Below, piece by piece: positions 1-6,343 of a stretch of DNA of 6,855 nt; the first letter of the stretch is position 1, and every line of letters begins with the position of its first letter. The notes beneath the pieces were generated by a model. The model was not told the origin of the DNA and did not search any database. It worked only from the letters and a program-made list of their open reading frames with translations. The stretch is from contig JBCCFC010000748.1 in the NCBI GenBank assembly GCA_039029935.1, positions 1 through 6,855 of the forward strand, given 5' to 3'. Position numbers and translations under genes: made by a program. The DNA is from G039029935 sp039029935 (GTDB lineage: Bacteria > Chloroflexota > Anaerolineae > Caldilineales > Caldilineaceae).

Positions 1-18
1 AATTTCAAAAGATCGATT

Positions 19-91
19 GACATCACGATAAAAATAATACAACCAATGTCAAGGAATCACAAGCAGCACAAACCAAAGCCGACATCACGAT
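19..91. repeat. Pair of 11-bp direct repeats behind the ABC gene
   Basis: The word GACATCACGAT occurs at 19-29 and again at 81-91, 62 bp apart, in the AT-rich stretch behind the second ABC gene. The stretch 1-111 holds no gene and no clear stem-loop with a T-run that would end the minus-strand transcript, so the transcript may continue beyond the window edge. The repeat may be chance or part of a larger array cut off by the edge. Confidence 0.35.
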
Positions 92-111
92 TAAGAACGA
101 TTATGATATCT

Positions 112-2076
112 TTATATCCCCCGCCACAACCGCTTCATTTCATCACATCGTTCGAGCAGAACATCCAATTTCCCTTCATCCTCAACACATCCGTCCTTCA
201 ACACAATAATGTGGTCGGCTTGTTGCAGCACACGATGACGATGGGACACGACCAAGCACGTCGGTCGATTGCCCCCTGCATCCTCACTCCGGCTAGCAAA
301 GACACGTTCCCATAAAATCTCTTCGGTTTCCACATCCAAAGCGCTAGACAAATCATCAAAAACCATCAACTCCGGTGTACGCACAAACATGCGCGCGGCG
401 GCTGTGCGTTGAATCTGCCCACCCGACAGGCGAACACCTCGTGTCCCCACCATTGTGTCTAGGCCATCTTTCATCTCGGCCACGTCCTGTGTAAAGACGG
501 CTTGGTGAATAGCTATGCGAACAGTATTGTCGTCAAAGGGTAGCCCCATGAGGATGTTGTCACGCAACGTATCGCTAAAGAGGCGTGGTGTTTGGCCTGT
601 GTAAGCGCAGCGGGGTGGCACAAAAAAGTTTGCGGGGTCATTCACATGTTGTCCATTCCAACTAATCTCGCCAGCCTGCATAGGTAGCAAGCCCAGTAGT
701 GCTTTTATCAGTGTACTTTTGCCGGAGCCAATACGCCCAGTGATGACTGTGAAGGATTCTTTGGGTAGGTTGAGGGCGATGTCGGTGATGCCTGCACTTT
801 TTCCACTATCCTCATCCACGCTGTCATATTGATAGGTCAAGTGTTTGACGCTCAACAGATAGAGGGTATGGTCATCAGCTTTGGGTTGATAGGGGATGAG
901 CGGACGGTTGCCATCGAGGTAAATGGGATTAAAGGCCGTTGCTTCGCGTGTATCTATATTACCCAACGCCAATGCTTCATCCGCTTCCAGCAGGGTCTGC
1001 ATACGCTGGAACGAGACGCTGATCTGTTTGGTTTTTGTGATGACATTGCCAATCGTGCGCATAAAGACGGTGACAGGCCAGATGTAGTAGCCAAAGAGGG
1101 CAAAGTCACCGATGGTAAAGTTGCCTTGATACATGGACTGGGCAGCAAAAAGTAGAATCAGCCCTGTGCCGATTGCGCCCGAACTGTCACCCATTGCCAA
1201 AACAATCTGAGTGATGAGACGGTCTTTGACCATAAACTCGCGGCGTTGTTCACCGAGCTGGACAAAGCGGTCAATGATACGGTCTTCGGCGTGGGCGACC
1301 TTGATGGCTTGGGTATTGTTAAACATGTCACTGATTAGCCCTGTCACCTCACTGGTGGCTTCACGGCTTAGTTGGCGATATTGTTTGGCAAGATTGCTCA
1401 GTCGTTTGGCAACGTAGATGACAAGTGCCAGCGGTGCAAAGGTCCCAAGGGTGACAAAGGGGCTGGTTTGCCACATAATCACGAGCGAAATCGTGGCCGC
1501 AGTACCCATGGCAATAAAATCCAGATAGGTGACCATCACCTCTGAAATCGCGATTGTGTCGTCACGCAGTGTGCTAATCACCTGTCCGGATGATTGATGT
1601 TTCTGGGCTGGCGTGTTATCTCCGTTGGTAATATCACCGCTGGAGACATCACCATCAACATCCGTTTTCATGTACTCTCTGATGCGTGGCAGTGGGCTTG
1701 CGCCGGGACGCTGCAGTAGATACTCGACCAAGTTACGGATCAACAACGCCTTGCTGCGATAGTCATAGCGAAAGCCGCCAAAGAGCGCAGCCATCAGCCC
1801 CGCCCCCGAAACAATCGTCAGGAGCAGTTGATAGAGCGTGGCTTCGGTGATCCCCATCTGCATCCCATCTTCACCTGTCAGCATGTTGAAGAAGGCACGG
1901 AAGACCAGCCCCGCCAGCGTGATGCAGACCAACCGGAACGCAAATCCAAACATATCGGTCAGGTAATCAGGGAGGCTGTACCAGCCAAGACGCAATATCC
2001 GAAAGGCAGCGGTAAGATTGGGGTTGGCGTTGATGGTGCGGTTGAGGAATTGGATGGTTGTTTGTTTAAGGGTCAT
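112..2076 (-). CDS. ABC exporter half-transporter, permease-ATPase fusion, degenerate-site subunit
   Basis: A 654-residue membrane protein with an exporter-type transmembrane domain (hydrophobic segments near 41-63, 81-103, 183-202, 205-224, 288-312 and 318-342) followed by a nucleotide-binding domain. Visible motifs are the A-loop aromatic near Y415/Y417, Walker A GRIGSGKST (447-455), Q-loop Q495, signature LSGGQ (550-554), Walker B ending in FDD (D574, D575), the D-loop SALD and H-loop H612. The catalytic Walker B glutamate is replaced by D575, as in the non-catalytic subunit of heterodimeric exporters such as TM287/288 or BmrCD. The ATG overlaps the stop of the upstream ABC gene by 4 nt (ATGA), which supports both the start and translational coupling, so the two probably form one heterodimer. 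Residues about 138-155 form a Gly-Asp-rich insertion between the second and third helices. Export of a drug, lipid or peptide is possible; the substrate is unknown. Confidence 0.93.
   Translation of the reverse strand: MTLKQTTIQFLNRTINANPNLTAAFRILRLGWYSLPDYLTDMFGFAFRLVCITLAGLVFRAFFNMLTGEDGMQMGITEATLYQLLLTIVSGAGLMAALFGGFRYDYRSKALLIRNLVEYLLQRPGASPLPRIREYMKTDVDGDVSSGDITNGDNTPAQKHQSSGQVISTLRDDTIAISEVMVTYLDFIAMGTAATISLVIMWQTSPFVTLGTFAPLALVIYVAKRLSNLAKQYRQLSREATSEVTGLISDMFNNTQAIKVAHAEDRIIDRFVQLGEQRREFMVKDRLITQIVLAMGDSSGAIGTGLILLFAAQSMYQGNFTIGDFALFGYYIWPVTVFMRTIGNVITKTKQISVSFQRMQTLLEADEALALGNIDTREATAFNPIYLDGNRPLIPYQPKADDHTLYLLSVKHLTYQYDSVDEDSGKSAGITDIALNLPKESFTVITGRIGSGKSTLIKALLGLLPMQAGEISWNGQHVNDPANFFVPPRCAYTGQTPRLFSDTLRDNILMGLPFDDNTVRIAIHQAVFTQDVAEMKDGLDTMVGTRGVRLSGGQIQRTAAARMFVRTPELMVFDDLSSALDVETEEILWERVFASRSEDAGGNRPTCLVVSHRHRVLQQADHIIVLKDGCVEDEGKLDVLLERCDEMKRLWRGI
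1612..1665 (-). repeat. Gly-Asp repeat insertion coded within the ABC gene
   Basis: Residues 138-155 of the downstream ABC subunit read as short similar blocks (DGDVSS, GDITN, GDNTP), coded by repeated GGTGAT/GGAGAT triplet pairs. The block lies on the loop after the second transmembrane helix, where related exporters usually go straight from a Pro-Gly-rich turn into the next conserved helix with an RDD-type motif (here near 171-173). It looks like an in-frame micro-expansion in a cytoplasmic loop. That relatives lack it is from memory of the family, not an alignment. Confidence 0.45.
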
Positions 2077-3989
2077 GCGATTACACTCCCTGTGATGCTC
2101 CTTGTGATGTTCCCTGTGGCGCGCCCAGCAACACTCCCTGTGTGTAATAGCTGCGAAAATCGTGAATTTGGATCAGCCAACAACGTCTTGCGTTCTCCGT
2201 ATTCCTGCACCTGTCCTTTTTCGAGAATCAGAATATAGTCGGCACGCTGGACAGTGGCTAGACGATGGGCAACAATGATGCCTGTGCGGTTGACAAAGAG
2301 CTTGTCCAATGCCTGCTCGATATGCTGTTCAGTGACAGGGTCCAGCCGCGAGGATGCCTCATCCAGAATCACCAAACCAGGGTTCACCAGAAAGACCCGT
2401 GAAAAGGCTAGTAACTGTGCCTCGCCCGCCGAGAGCGATGCAGCACTCTGGTCACCCAACTTGGTGTCTAACCCATCAGGCAGACTTTCCAGCCAAGGGG
2501 TCAAGCCAACATCATCCAAAATCGCTAGGATAGGGTCATCATCAATCGTATCATCAAAAAAGGTTAGGTTGTTGCGTACACTGGCCTGGAATAGCTGTAC
2601 TTCCTGTGTCACCATGCCAATATGCCCGCGTAGGTCTGCGGGGTGTGCCTCGTGTAACCCTTGCCAAACTAGGTCCATATCTACCGAGTCAGCATCAAGC
2701 TGTGCATCAGATGGTTGCCCCAAACGAATGACACCTTCAACTGGATCATAAAAGCGATAGATCAGTTTGGTGAGCGTTGATTTACCACTACCTGTGCGAC
2801 CCAAAACGCCAAGCACTTTTCCTGGCGCAAGTGTAAATGAGAGGTCATTGAGGACAATTTCTTGTGGCGATTCCTCTTCATGCGCCATTGCGTCATCTAT
2901 GGTTGGCGCGCCAATGCTTGGTGCATCGTTATAGTGAAACGTCACGTTGTCAAACTGCACCGCCAGCGGCCCCTCAGCGAGCGTAATCCCTTGACCTTCG
3001 GGCATAGTCGATTCGACCTTCAGAAGCCGAGTAATGCGATTGATGCCAGCACCAGCGCGCTGGAGCCGCTCAAATTGATGGATAATGTCCCACAGCGGTG
3101 ACTCGGCTAAGTTGATGTAGTAGAAGATAAGATACAGACTGCCAATGGTGATCTCGTTCTCGACAAAGAGACGCCCACCGACCAGATGGGCCGCAGAAAA
3201 AGCAATGCCAAAGACCCAAATGGGGAAGGGGATCACCCACATGCCCACCCAGATCGCACGGTGAACCTTTTGCCAGCGCACTTGCAGGTAGCGATAGAGA
3301 CGGTCCATAACATAGTGTTGCGCACCATTGGCGCGTACATCCTCCAGCCCATTGAGCCGCTCCTCGATAAAGCCAAAGAGGTCGGCATCGGTTTCGCGTA
3401 CAGCCTCCCACCGTCGGGTGCTGATGCGACGGAGGATTTCGAGGATAATCGTACTAATCACAGCGACAACGGTCAACGTCAGCCCAATCTGCCAGCCTTC
3501 AAGCCAGATGACGACGACGACGCCGATAAAAAGTAGGACATTGCCAAAGATACGGATAACCATCTCCGAGAAGAACTGCGCCAATTCATTGACATCACCA
3601 TCCACACGCTCAATCAACTCACCGGGAGGATGTGTTTTGTGAAACGAGAGATCGAGGCCGAGACAGTGACGCGCCAAATCGGCGCGCAGCCAATTGGTGG
3701 CACGCCATCCGACATCCTCACTGACATAAGTCGCCCCCAATAGACAGGCTTGCTCGACTAGGGTTGCGGCGATAAACAAAGCTGCCGCGCCGAGCAATCT
3801 ACTCAATGGGCTACCCTGTTCTGCGCTATCCAAGAAGACGCGGATCAACTGCGGGTTGACGAGTTTGAAACCAATGGTTGTTAGCACCAAGACGCCTAGA
3901 AGGGTGACTCTATATTTTTGTGGCGCGCTATATTTTAATAAAAGGCGAAAATAGTCGCCAAATGTGGCGCGCTGTTGTATGTTTTCCAT
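2073..3989 (-). CDS. ABC exporter half-transporter, permease-ATPase fusion, catalytic subunit
   Basis: A 638-residue half-transporter. The N-terminal transmembrane domain has hydrophobic segments near 28-46, 64-88, 147-163, 166-186, 246-271 and 277-295. The ATPase domain follows from about 343: A-loop Y353, Walker A GRTGSGKST (397-405), Q-loop Q462, Walker B LVILDEAS with D543 and E544, and H-loop H575. The signature is LSAGE (519-523) instead of LSGGQ. With its intact glutamate, this subunit should supply the Walker motifs of the active ATP site, and the LSGGQ of its partner would complete that site. Acidic insertions sit at about 355-378 and 425-448 in the ATPase domain. The C-terminus ends in a four-residue repeat (see 2083-2142). 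The ATG lies 19 nt after the dam stop and I see no strong Shine-Dalgarno sequence. Its stop overlaps the next ABC start. Substrate unknown. Confidence 0.93.
   Translation of the reverse strand: MENIQQRATFGDYFRLLLKYSAPQKYRVTLLGVLVLTTIGFKLVNPQLIRVFLDSAEQGSPLSRLLGAAALFIAATLVEQACLLGATYVSEDVGWRATNWLRADLARHCLGLDLSFHKTHPPGELIERVDGDVNELAQFFSEMVIRIFGNVLLFIGVVVVIWLEGWQIGLTLTVVAVISTIILEILRRISTRRWEAVRETDADLFGFIEERLNGLEDVRANGAQHYVMDRLYRYLQVRWQKVHRAIWVGMWVIPFPIWVFGIAFSAAHLVGGRLFVENEITIGSLYLIFYYINLAESPLWDIIHQFERLQRAGAGINRITRLLKVESTMPEGQGITLAEGPLAVQFDNVTFHYNDAPSIGAPTIDDAMAHEEESPQEIVLNDLSFTLAPGKVLGVLGRTGSGKSTLTKLIYRFYDPVEGVIRLGQPSDAQLDADSVDMDLVWQGLHEAHPADLRGHIGMVTQEVQLFQASVRNNLTFFDDTIDDDPILAILDDVGLTPWLESLPDGLDTKLGDQSAASLSAGEAQLLAFSRVFLVNPGLVILDEASSRLDPVTEQHIEQALDKLFVNRTGIIVAHRLATVQRADYILILEKGQVQEYGERKTLLADPNSRFSQLLHTGSVAGRATGNITRSITGSVIA
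2083..2142 (-). repeat. Five 12-bp tandem units coding the C-terminal tail of the ABC subunit
   Basis: On the plus strand five consecutive 12-bp units run from 2083. The first and last are identical (ACACTCCCTGTG), units 2 and 3 differ from them at two or three bases (ATGCTCCTTGTG, ATGTTCCCTGTG), and unit 4 (GCGCGCCCAGCA) is strongly diverged. Read on the coding strand they give TGSV, AGRA, TGNI, TRSI, TGSV, then IA and the stop. The array lies after the end of the conserved ATPase fold and ends 7 bp before the start codon of the next gene, so it lengthens the tail without touching the catalytic domain. Confidence 0.7.
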
Positions 3990-4008
3990 GAGTTTTTATA
4001 TCGTTGAT

Positions 4009-4821
4009 CTAGGTAAACACGGCCAAGAGTTCAGCAGCTTTGCCCCGATTGTTGCCATCACGACTGATGTACCGCTGCACATCAAAGCTATGTAACTGGG
4101 CTTGGGCATATTCCTGGCGGATGAATTCCGTGTCATGGTTGGAGATCACAACGGGGATCCCTCTTGCCGCAAGTGTTTCGGCCTCTCGTGCCAGCCGTTG
4201 CTGTTGCTCCGGACCAAACCCCCCTGCGCTATAGCTGGTAAAGTTGGCCGTGTCTGAGAGGGGCATATAGGGTGGGTCGCAGTAGACAATATCACCGATT
4301 TCAGCAGCTTGCATGACATGCACAAAGTCTTCATGGTGAAACAAGGCGTTTTGTGACTTCTCGACAAAGAAGTTCATCTCTTTCTCTGGAAAGTAGGGTT
4401 TCTTGTACCGACCAAAGGGGACGTTGTATTGCCCTTTGCGGTTGTAGCGACAAAGCCCATTAAAGCAGTGTTTATTAAGGTAGAGAAATAACGCTGACTT
4501 GAGACGGGTATCATTGGTGGTGTTGAACTGGGTACGAAATTCATAAAATCGTTCTTTTTGGTTATTTTCTGGTGTAAAAAAGGTCTGAGCATAGGCAATA
4601 AAGGTGTCACCCTCGCTTTGAAGATGATGATAGAGATTGATCAAATCTTCATTGGCATCGCCAAGAAGATAGGCAGGATAGGCTGTGTTGAGAAAAACTG
4701 CACCCGAACCGGCAAATGGCTCAATGAGTCGTTTACCCGTTGGCAGTGTCTCGTCAAGAATAGTTTTGATGCGAGTCACAATTTGGAACTTGTTTCCCGC
4801 CCACTTTAGAAATGGTTTCAT
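4009..4821 (-). CDS. dam: Dam-like DNA adenine-N6 methyltransferase (D12 class), orphan
   Basis: A 270-residue enzyme that should transfer a methyl group from S-adenosylmethionine to adenine N6 in DNA; E. coli Dam is 278 residues. The order of motifs is that of the Dam/DpnM alpha class: FLKWAGNK (4-11, motif X), EPFAGSG (34-40, cofactor-binding motif I), GDANEDLINLY (54-64), NGLCRYNRKGQYNVPFGRYK (121-140) and DPPY (182-185, catalytic motif IV), with a conserved NNRGKAAELL end (257-266). The N-terminus MKPFLKWAG is the typical family start, which fixes the ATG, although no Shine-Dalgarno sequence precedes it. Target GATC is likely from the Dam-type sequence but not proven, because GATATC enzymes also belong to this class. 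GATC is common across the window, and one copy (4006-4009) overlaps this gene's own stop. No restriction endonuclease is adjacent. The gene leads the ABC pair in the same orientation. Confidence 0.93.
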   Translation of the reverse strand: MKPFLKWAGNKFQIVTRIKTILDETLPTGKRLIEPFAGSGAVFLNTAYPAYLLGDANEDLINLYHHLQSEGDTFIAYAQTFFTPENNQKERFYEFRTQFNTTNDTRLKSALFLYLNKHCFNGLCRYNRKGQYNVPFGRYKKPYFPEKEMNFFVEKSQNALFHHEDFVHVMQAAEIGDIVYCDPPYMPLSDTANFTSYSAGGFGPEQQQRLAREAETLAARGIPVVISNHDTEFIRQEYAQAQLHSFDVQRYISRDGNNRGKAAELLAVFT

Positions 4822-4828
4822 ATATCAA

Positions 4829-4856
4829 GTTGCAGGTTGCAGGTGGCAAGCTACAA
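4829..4856. repeat. Degenerate heptamer tandem repeat before dam
   Basis: Four consecutive 7-bp units occur on the plus strand: GTTGCAG, GTTGCAG, GTGGCAA and GCTACAA. The array ends 7 bp from the dam start codon, so it fills the place where a ribosome binding site would lie on the minus strand, and none is visible there. Short heptameric arrays of this kind can be dispersed in a genome; whether this one is cannot be seen here. Confidence 0.55.
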
Positions 4857-4876
4857 ATCGTTCTCCCACACAGGTG

Positions 4877-4928
4877 AAGAGAAACAAGAAACCGAGTTTT
4901 TTAGAAAAACTCGGTTTCTTGTTCTCTT
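4877..4928 (-). terminator. Long hairpin behind the FKBP gene, likely terminator or dispersed palindrome
   Basis: Positions 4883-4901 pair perfectly with 4905-4923 (19 bp) around a 3-nt loop, and a one-base bulge allows five more pairs (4877-4881 with 4924-4928). The core arms contain AAGAAACCGAG and CTCGGTTTCTT. The hairpin starts 18 nt after the FKBP stop and lies before dam, so it is well placed to end the FKBP transcript. No run of T directly follows the full stem on the minus strand; the outgoing arm is itself T-rich. The near-perfect symmetry would also fit a mobile palindromic repeat that serves as a terminator. Confidence 0.6.
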
Positions 4929-4946
4929 ACCCTACGAACCAATTAC

Positions 4947-5969
4947 CTACTGTGCTGAGATCAACTCAACCTCAAAAATTAGCGTTGAACCGCCAGGGAT
5001 GACGTTGCCATAACCGCCATCACCATAGGCCAGTTCTGGTGGAATCACCAATTGGCGTTTGCCACCAGGTTTCATCGTAGAAAGCCCTTCGTCCCACCCT
5101 GGGATCACCTGACCTTGCCCCAAACGGAACTGAATTGGTTGCCCGCGACTCAGTGAACTGTCGAACATGCCACCTTGTTGAAGCCAGCCTGTATAGTGAA
5201 CTGAAACCGTCTGACCTGCTTGAGCGAGCTCACCTTCGCCCTCTTCAAAGTCATAATATTTGAGTCCACTTTCTGTTTCCGTGTAGTCACCTTCTGCAAC
5301 CTCTGTAGGTGCGGCTGGTGGCCCAGGCTGAACATCCATTAACTCAACCTCAAAGATCAACGTTGCGTTGGGTGGAATCACACCACCTGCACCACGCTCA
5401 CCATACCCCAGATCAGAAGGGATAATCAACTCGGCCTTGCCGCCAACCTTCATCAGGGCAATACCCATATCCCAACCCTGAATGACTTGACCTTGCCCTA
5501 AACCAAACGTGAAGGGTTGCCCCCGATTGTGTGAACTGTCAAAAACTGTACCGTCCTCTAACATGCCTGTGTAATGGACAGATACAATATCCCCTGATTG
5601 TGGCTGAACGCCTGTTCCTTCTTCAATGACATTATATGTCAGTTCGCCCGATTGGACCATGATCACTCGTTCCTCTGTTGTTTGTTCAGAATCAGATGCT
5701 GTATCAGACTCTGAGTTAGACTCTGTATCAGATGCTGTCTCTGTCTCTGATTCTTCTGTAGATTCTTCGTCTGCGGACTCTGTTGCGCTGTCAGATGAAT
5801 CTGCATCCGAGGCATCAGCATCCGTAGACTCGGTATTGCCTGTGGTTGCGGTTGTCGAATCGGCACTATTGCCTTCATCCGCCGCGTCATTTGAATTCGA
5901 CCCACCACAACCCGCAAGCATGATTGAGATACTAAGTAAAATTGCTATGAGTATTGTTGATTTTTTCAC
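4947..5969 (-). CDS. Lipoprotein with two tandem FKBP-type peptidyl-prolyl isomerase domains
   Basis: A 340-residue secreted protein that should catalyse cis-trans isomerisation of prolyl bonds outside the cytoplasmic membrane. It begins with a lipoprotein signal: KK, a hydrophobic core, and lipobox LAGC with lipidated C21. Residues 22-102 are almost wholly Ser, Asp, Glu, Thr and Ala, a flexible acidic tether. FKBP domain 1 (about 105-213) keeps the usual pocket residues Y133, F143, D144, R149, F153, V162, I163, W166, Y189 and F206. Domain 2 (about 235-338) has Y259, F269, D270, R275, I279 (in place of the first Phe), V288, I289, W292, Y315 and F332. Both therefore look active and came from a duplication. 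The start is GTG, chosen because AGGTGA lies 4 nt upstream; an overlapping ATG two bases earlier is out of frame. Client proteins are unknown. A hairpin follows the stop. Confidence 0.94.
   Translation of the reverse strand: MKKSTILIAILLSISIMLAGCGGSNSNDAADEGNSADSTTATTGNTESTDADASDADSSDSATESADEESTEESETETASDTESNSESDTASDSEQTTEERVIMVQSGELTYNVIEEGTGVQPQSGDIVSVHYTGMLEDGTVFDSSHNRGQPFTFGLGQGQVIQGWDMGIALMKVGGKAELIIPSDLGYGERGAGGVIPPNATLIFEVELMDVQPGPPAAPTEVAEGDYTETESGLKYYDFEEGEGELAQAGQTVSVHYTGWLQQGGMFDSSLSRGQPIQFRLGQGQVIPGWDEGLSTMKPGGKRQLVIPPELAYGDGGYGNVIPGGSTLIFEVELISAQ
5664..5906 (-). repeat. Low-complexity region coding the acidic Ser/Asp/Glu/Thr linker
   Basis: The DNA for residues 22-102 of the FKBP lipoprotein is built of short recurring words such as TCAGA and GACTC/GATTC. 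It gives a tract without hydrophobic residues apart from alanines. The same composition produces long open frames on the other strand (for example 5626-5985, plus), which are mirror images of the repeat and not genes. The tract should hold the isomerase domains away from the membrane. Confidence 0.7.
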
Positions 5970-5973
5970 ATCG

Positions 5974-5979
5974 TCACCT
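5974..5979 (-). promoter_or_regulatory. Ribosome binding site selecting the GTG start of the FKBP gene
   Basis: Read on the minus strand, AGGTGA stands 4 nt before the GTG at 5969-5967. It is the only Shine-Dalgarno-like word near the start and places translation exactly before the KK-plus-hydrophobic signal peptide. The ATG at 5971-5969 overlaps the GTG but is in another frame. Confidence 0.65.
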
Positions 5980-6202
5980 ATCTAACTGACTTTATTGAAT
6001 AATATTTAGCCCATGAACCACAAGCATTTACGATAAAAAGTAGTATATGCAGCGTGTACTTGGCGATTGTAAGCGAATGTCTATCAATGTAACATGGTTT
6101 CCCGTTAGAACAAAATTTTTCACAGATTTTGAAGTAAAATAGATTACCGTTGAGGGGCGACTTGCGTGGTACTGTCTGGATACAGGTGTGTCGGTGTGTA
6201 AG

Positions 6203-6273
6203 CGTTCACCTCCCCCGTCGGCTGAGCTTGTCGAAGCCGAATGCCCCCTTCGACAAGCTCAGGGGGCTGAACG
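6203..6273. repeat. REP-like extended inverted repeat
   Basis: The core arms CTGAGCTTGTCGAAG (6222-6236) and CTTCGACAAGCTCAG (6248-6262) are perfect 15-bp inverted copies around an 11-nt loop. Outside them CGTTCA (6203-6208) pairs with TGAACG (6268-6273), and a C-run (6212-6216) faces a G-run (6262-6266), with an extra GTCGG on the left. Each half can also fold alone: CGGCT with AGCCG (6219-6239), and GCCCCCT with AGGGGGC (6243-6267). Two facing copies of a self-complementary unit is the layout of a REP doublet. The TTCGACAAGCTCAG word is, as I recall, found as a dispersed repeat in several bacterial groups. No REP-associated transposase is in the window. Confidence 0.75.
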
Positions 6274-6278
6274 GTTAC

Positions 6279-6343
6279 GTCGGTGTTCGGTAGGTCGGTG
6301 TTCGGTAGGTCGGTGTTCGGTAGGTCGGTGTTCGGTGCGTCGG
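6279..6343. repeat. 15-bp tandem repeat, about 4.3 copies
   Basis: The unit GTCGGTGTTCGGTAG stands three times without change (6279-6293, 6294-6308, 6309-6323), a fourth time with the last two bases changed (6324-6338), and then as the fragment GTCGG. A related word (GTCGGTGTGTAAG) lies at 6190-6202 on the far side of the REP-like element, so the repeat family may flank it. The identical units point to recent slippage or expansion. The array is non-coding in any supportable frame. Confidence 0.85.

Noticed and set aside
1828..2238. 136-codon plus-strand frame across the junction of the two ABC genes
   Set aside because: Antisense to conserved coding sequence on both sides of the overlap, with no domain and no ribosome binding site of note.
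2254..2751. 165-codon plus-strand frame
   Set aside because: It is antisense to the ATPase domain of the ABC gene, and its Ser/Arg/Cys-rich composition mirrors the Walker and signature region codons.
3070..3411. Cys/Gly/Trp-rich open frame of 113 codons on the minus strand inside the ABC gene
   Set aside because: It lies in another frame of a well-supported ABC gene on the same strand, and its composition is that of an out-of-frame reading. No ribosome binding site and no recognisable domain.
4009..4821. Restriction-modification or phage-defence island around dam
   Set aside because: No endonuclease, helicase, specificity subunit or other defence gene lies on either side; the neighbours are an ABC exporter and an isomerase.
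5626..5985. Ser/Asp/Val repeat protein on the plus strand opposite the FKBP linker
   Set aside because: It is the reverse reading of the low-complexity acidic linker; the repeat structure keeps the other strand open. The FKBP frame has a signal peptide and two conserved domains.
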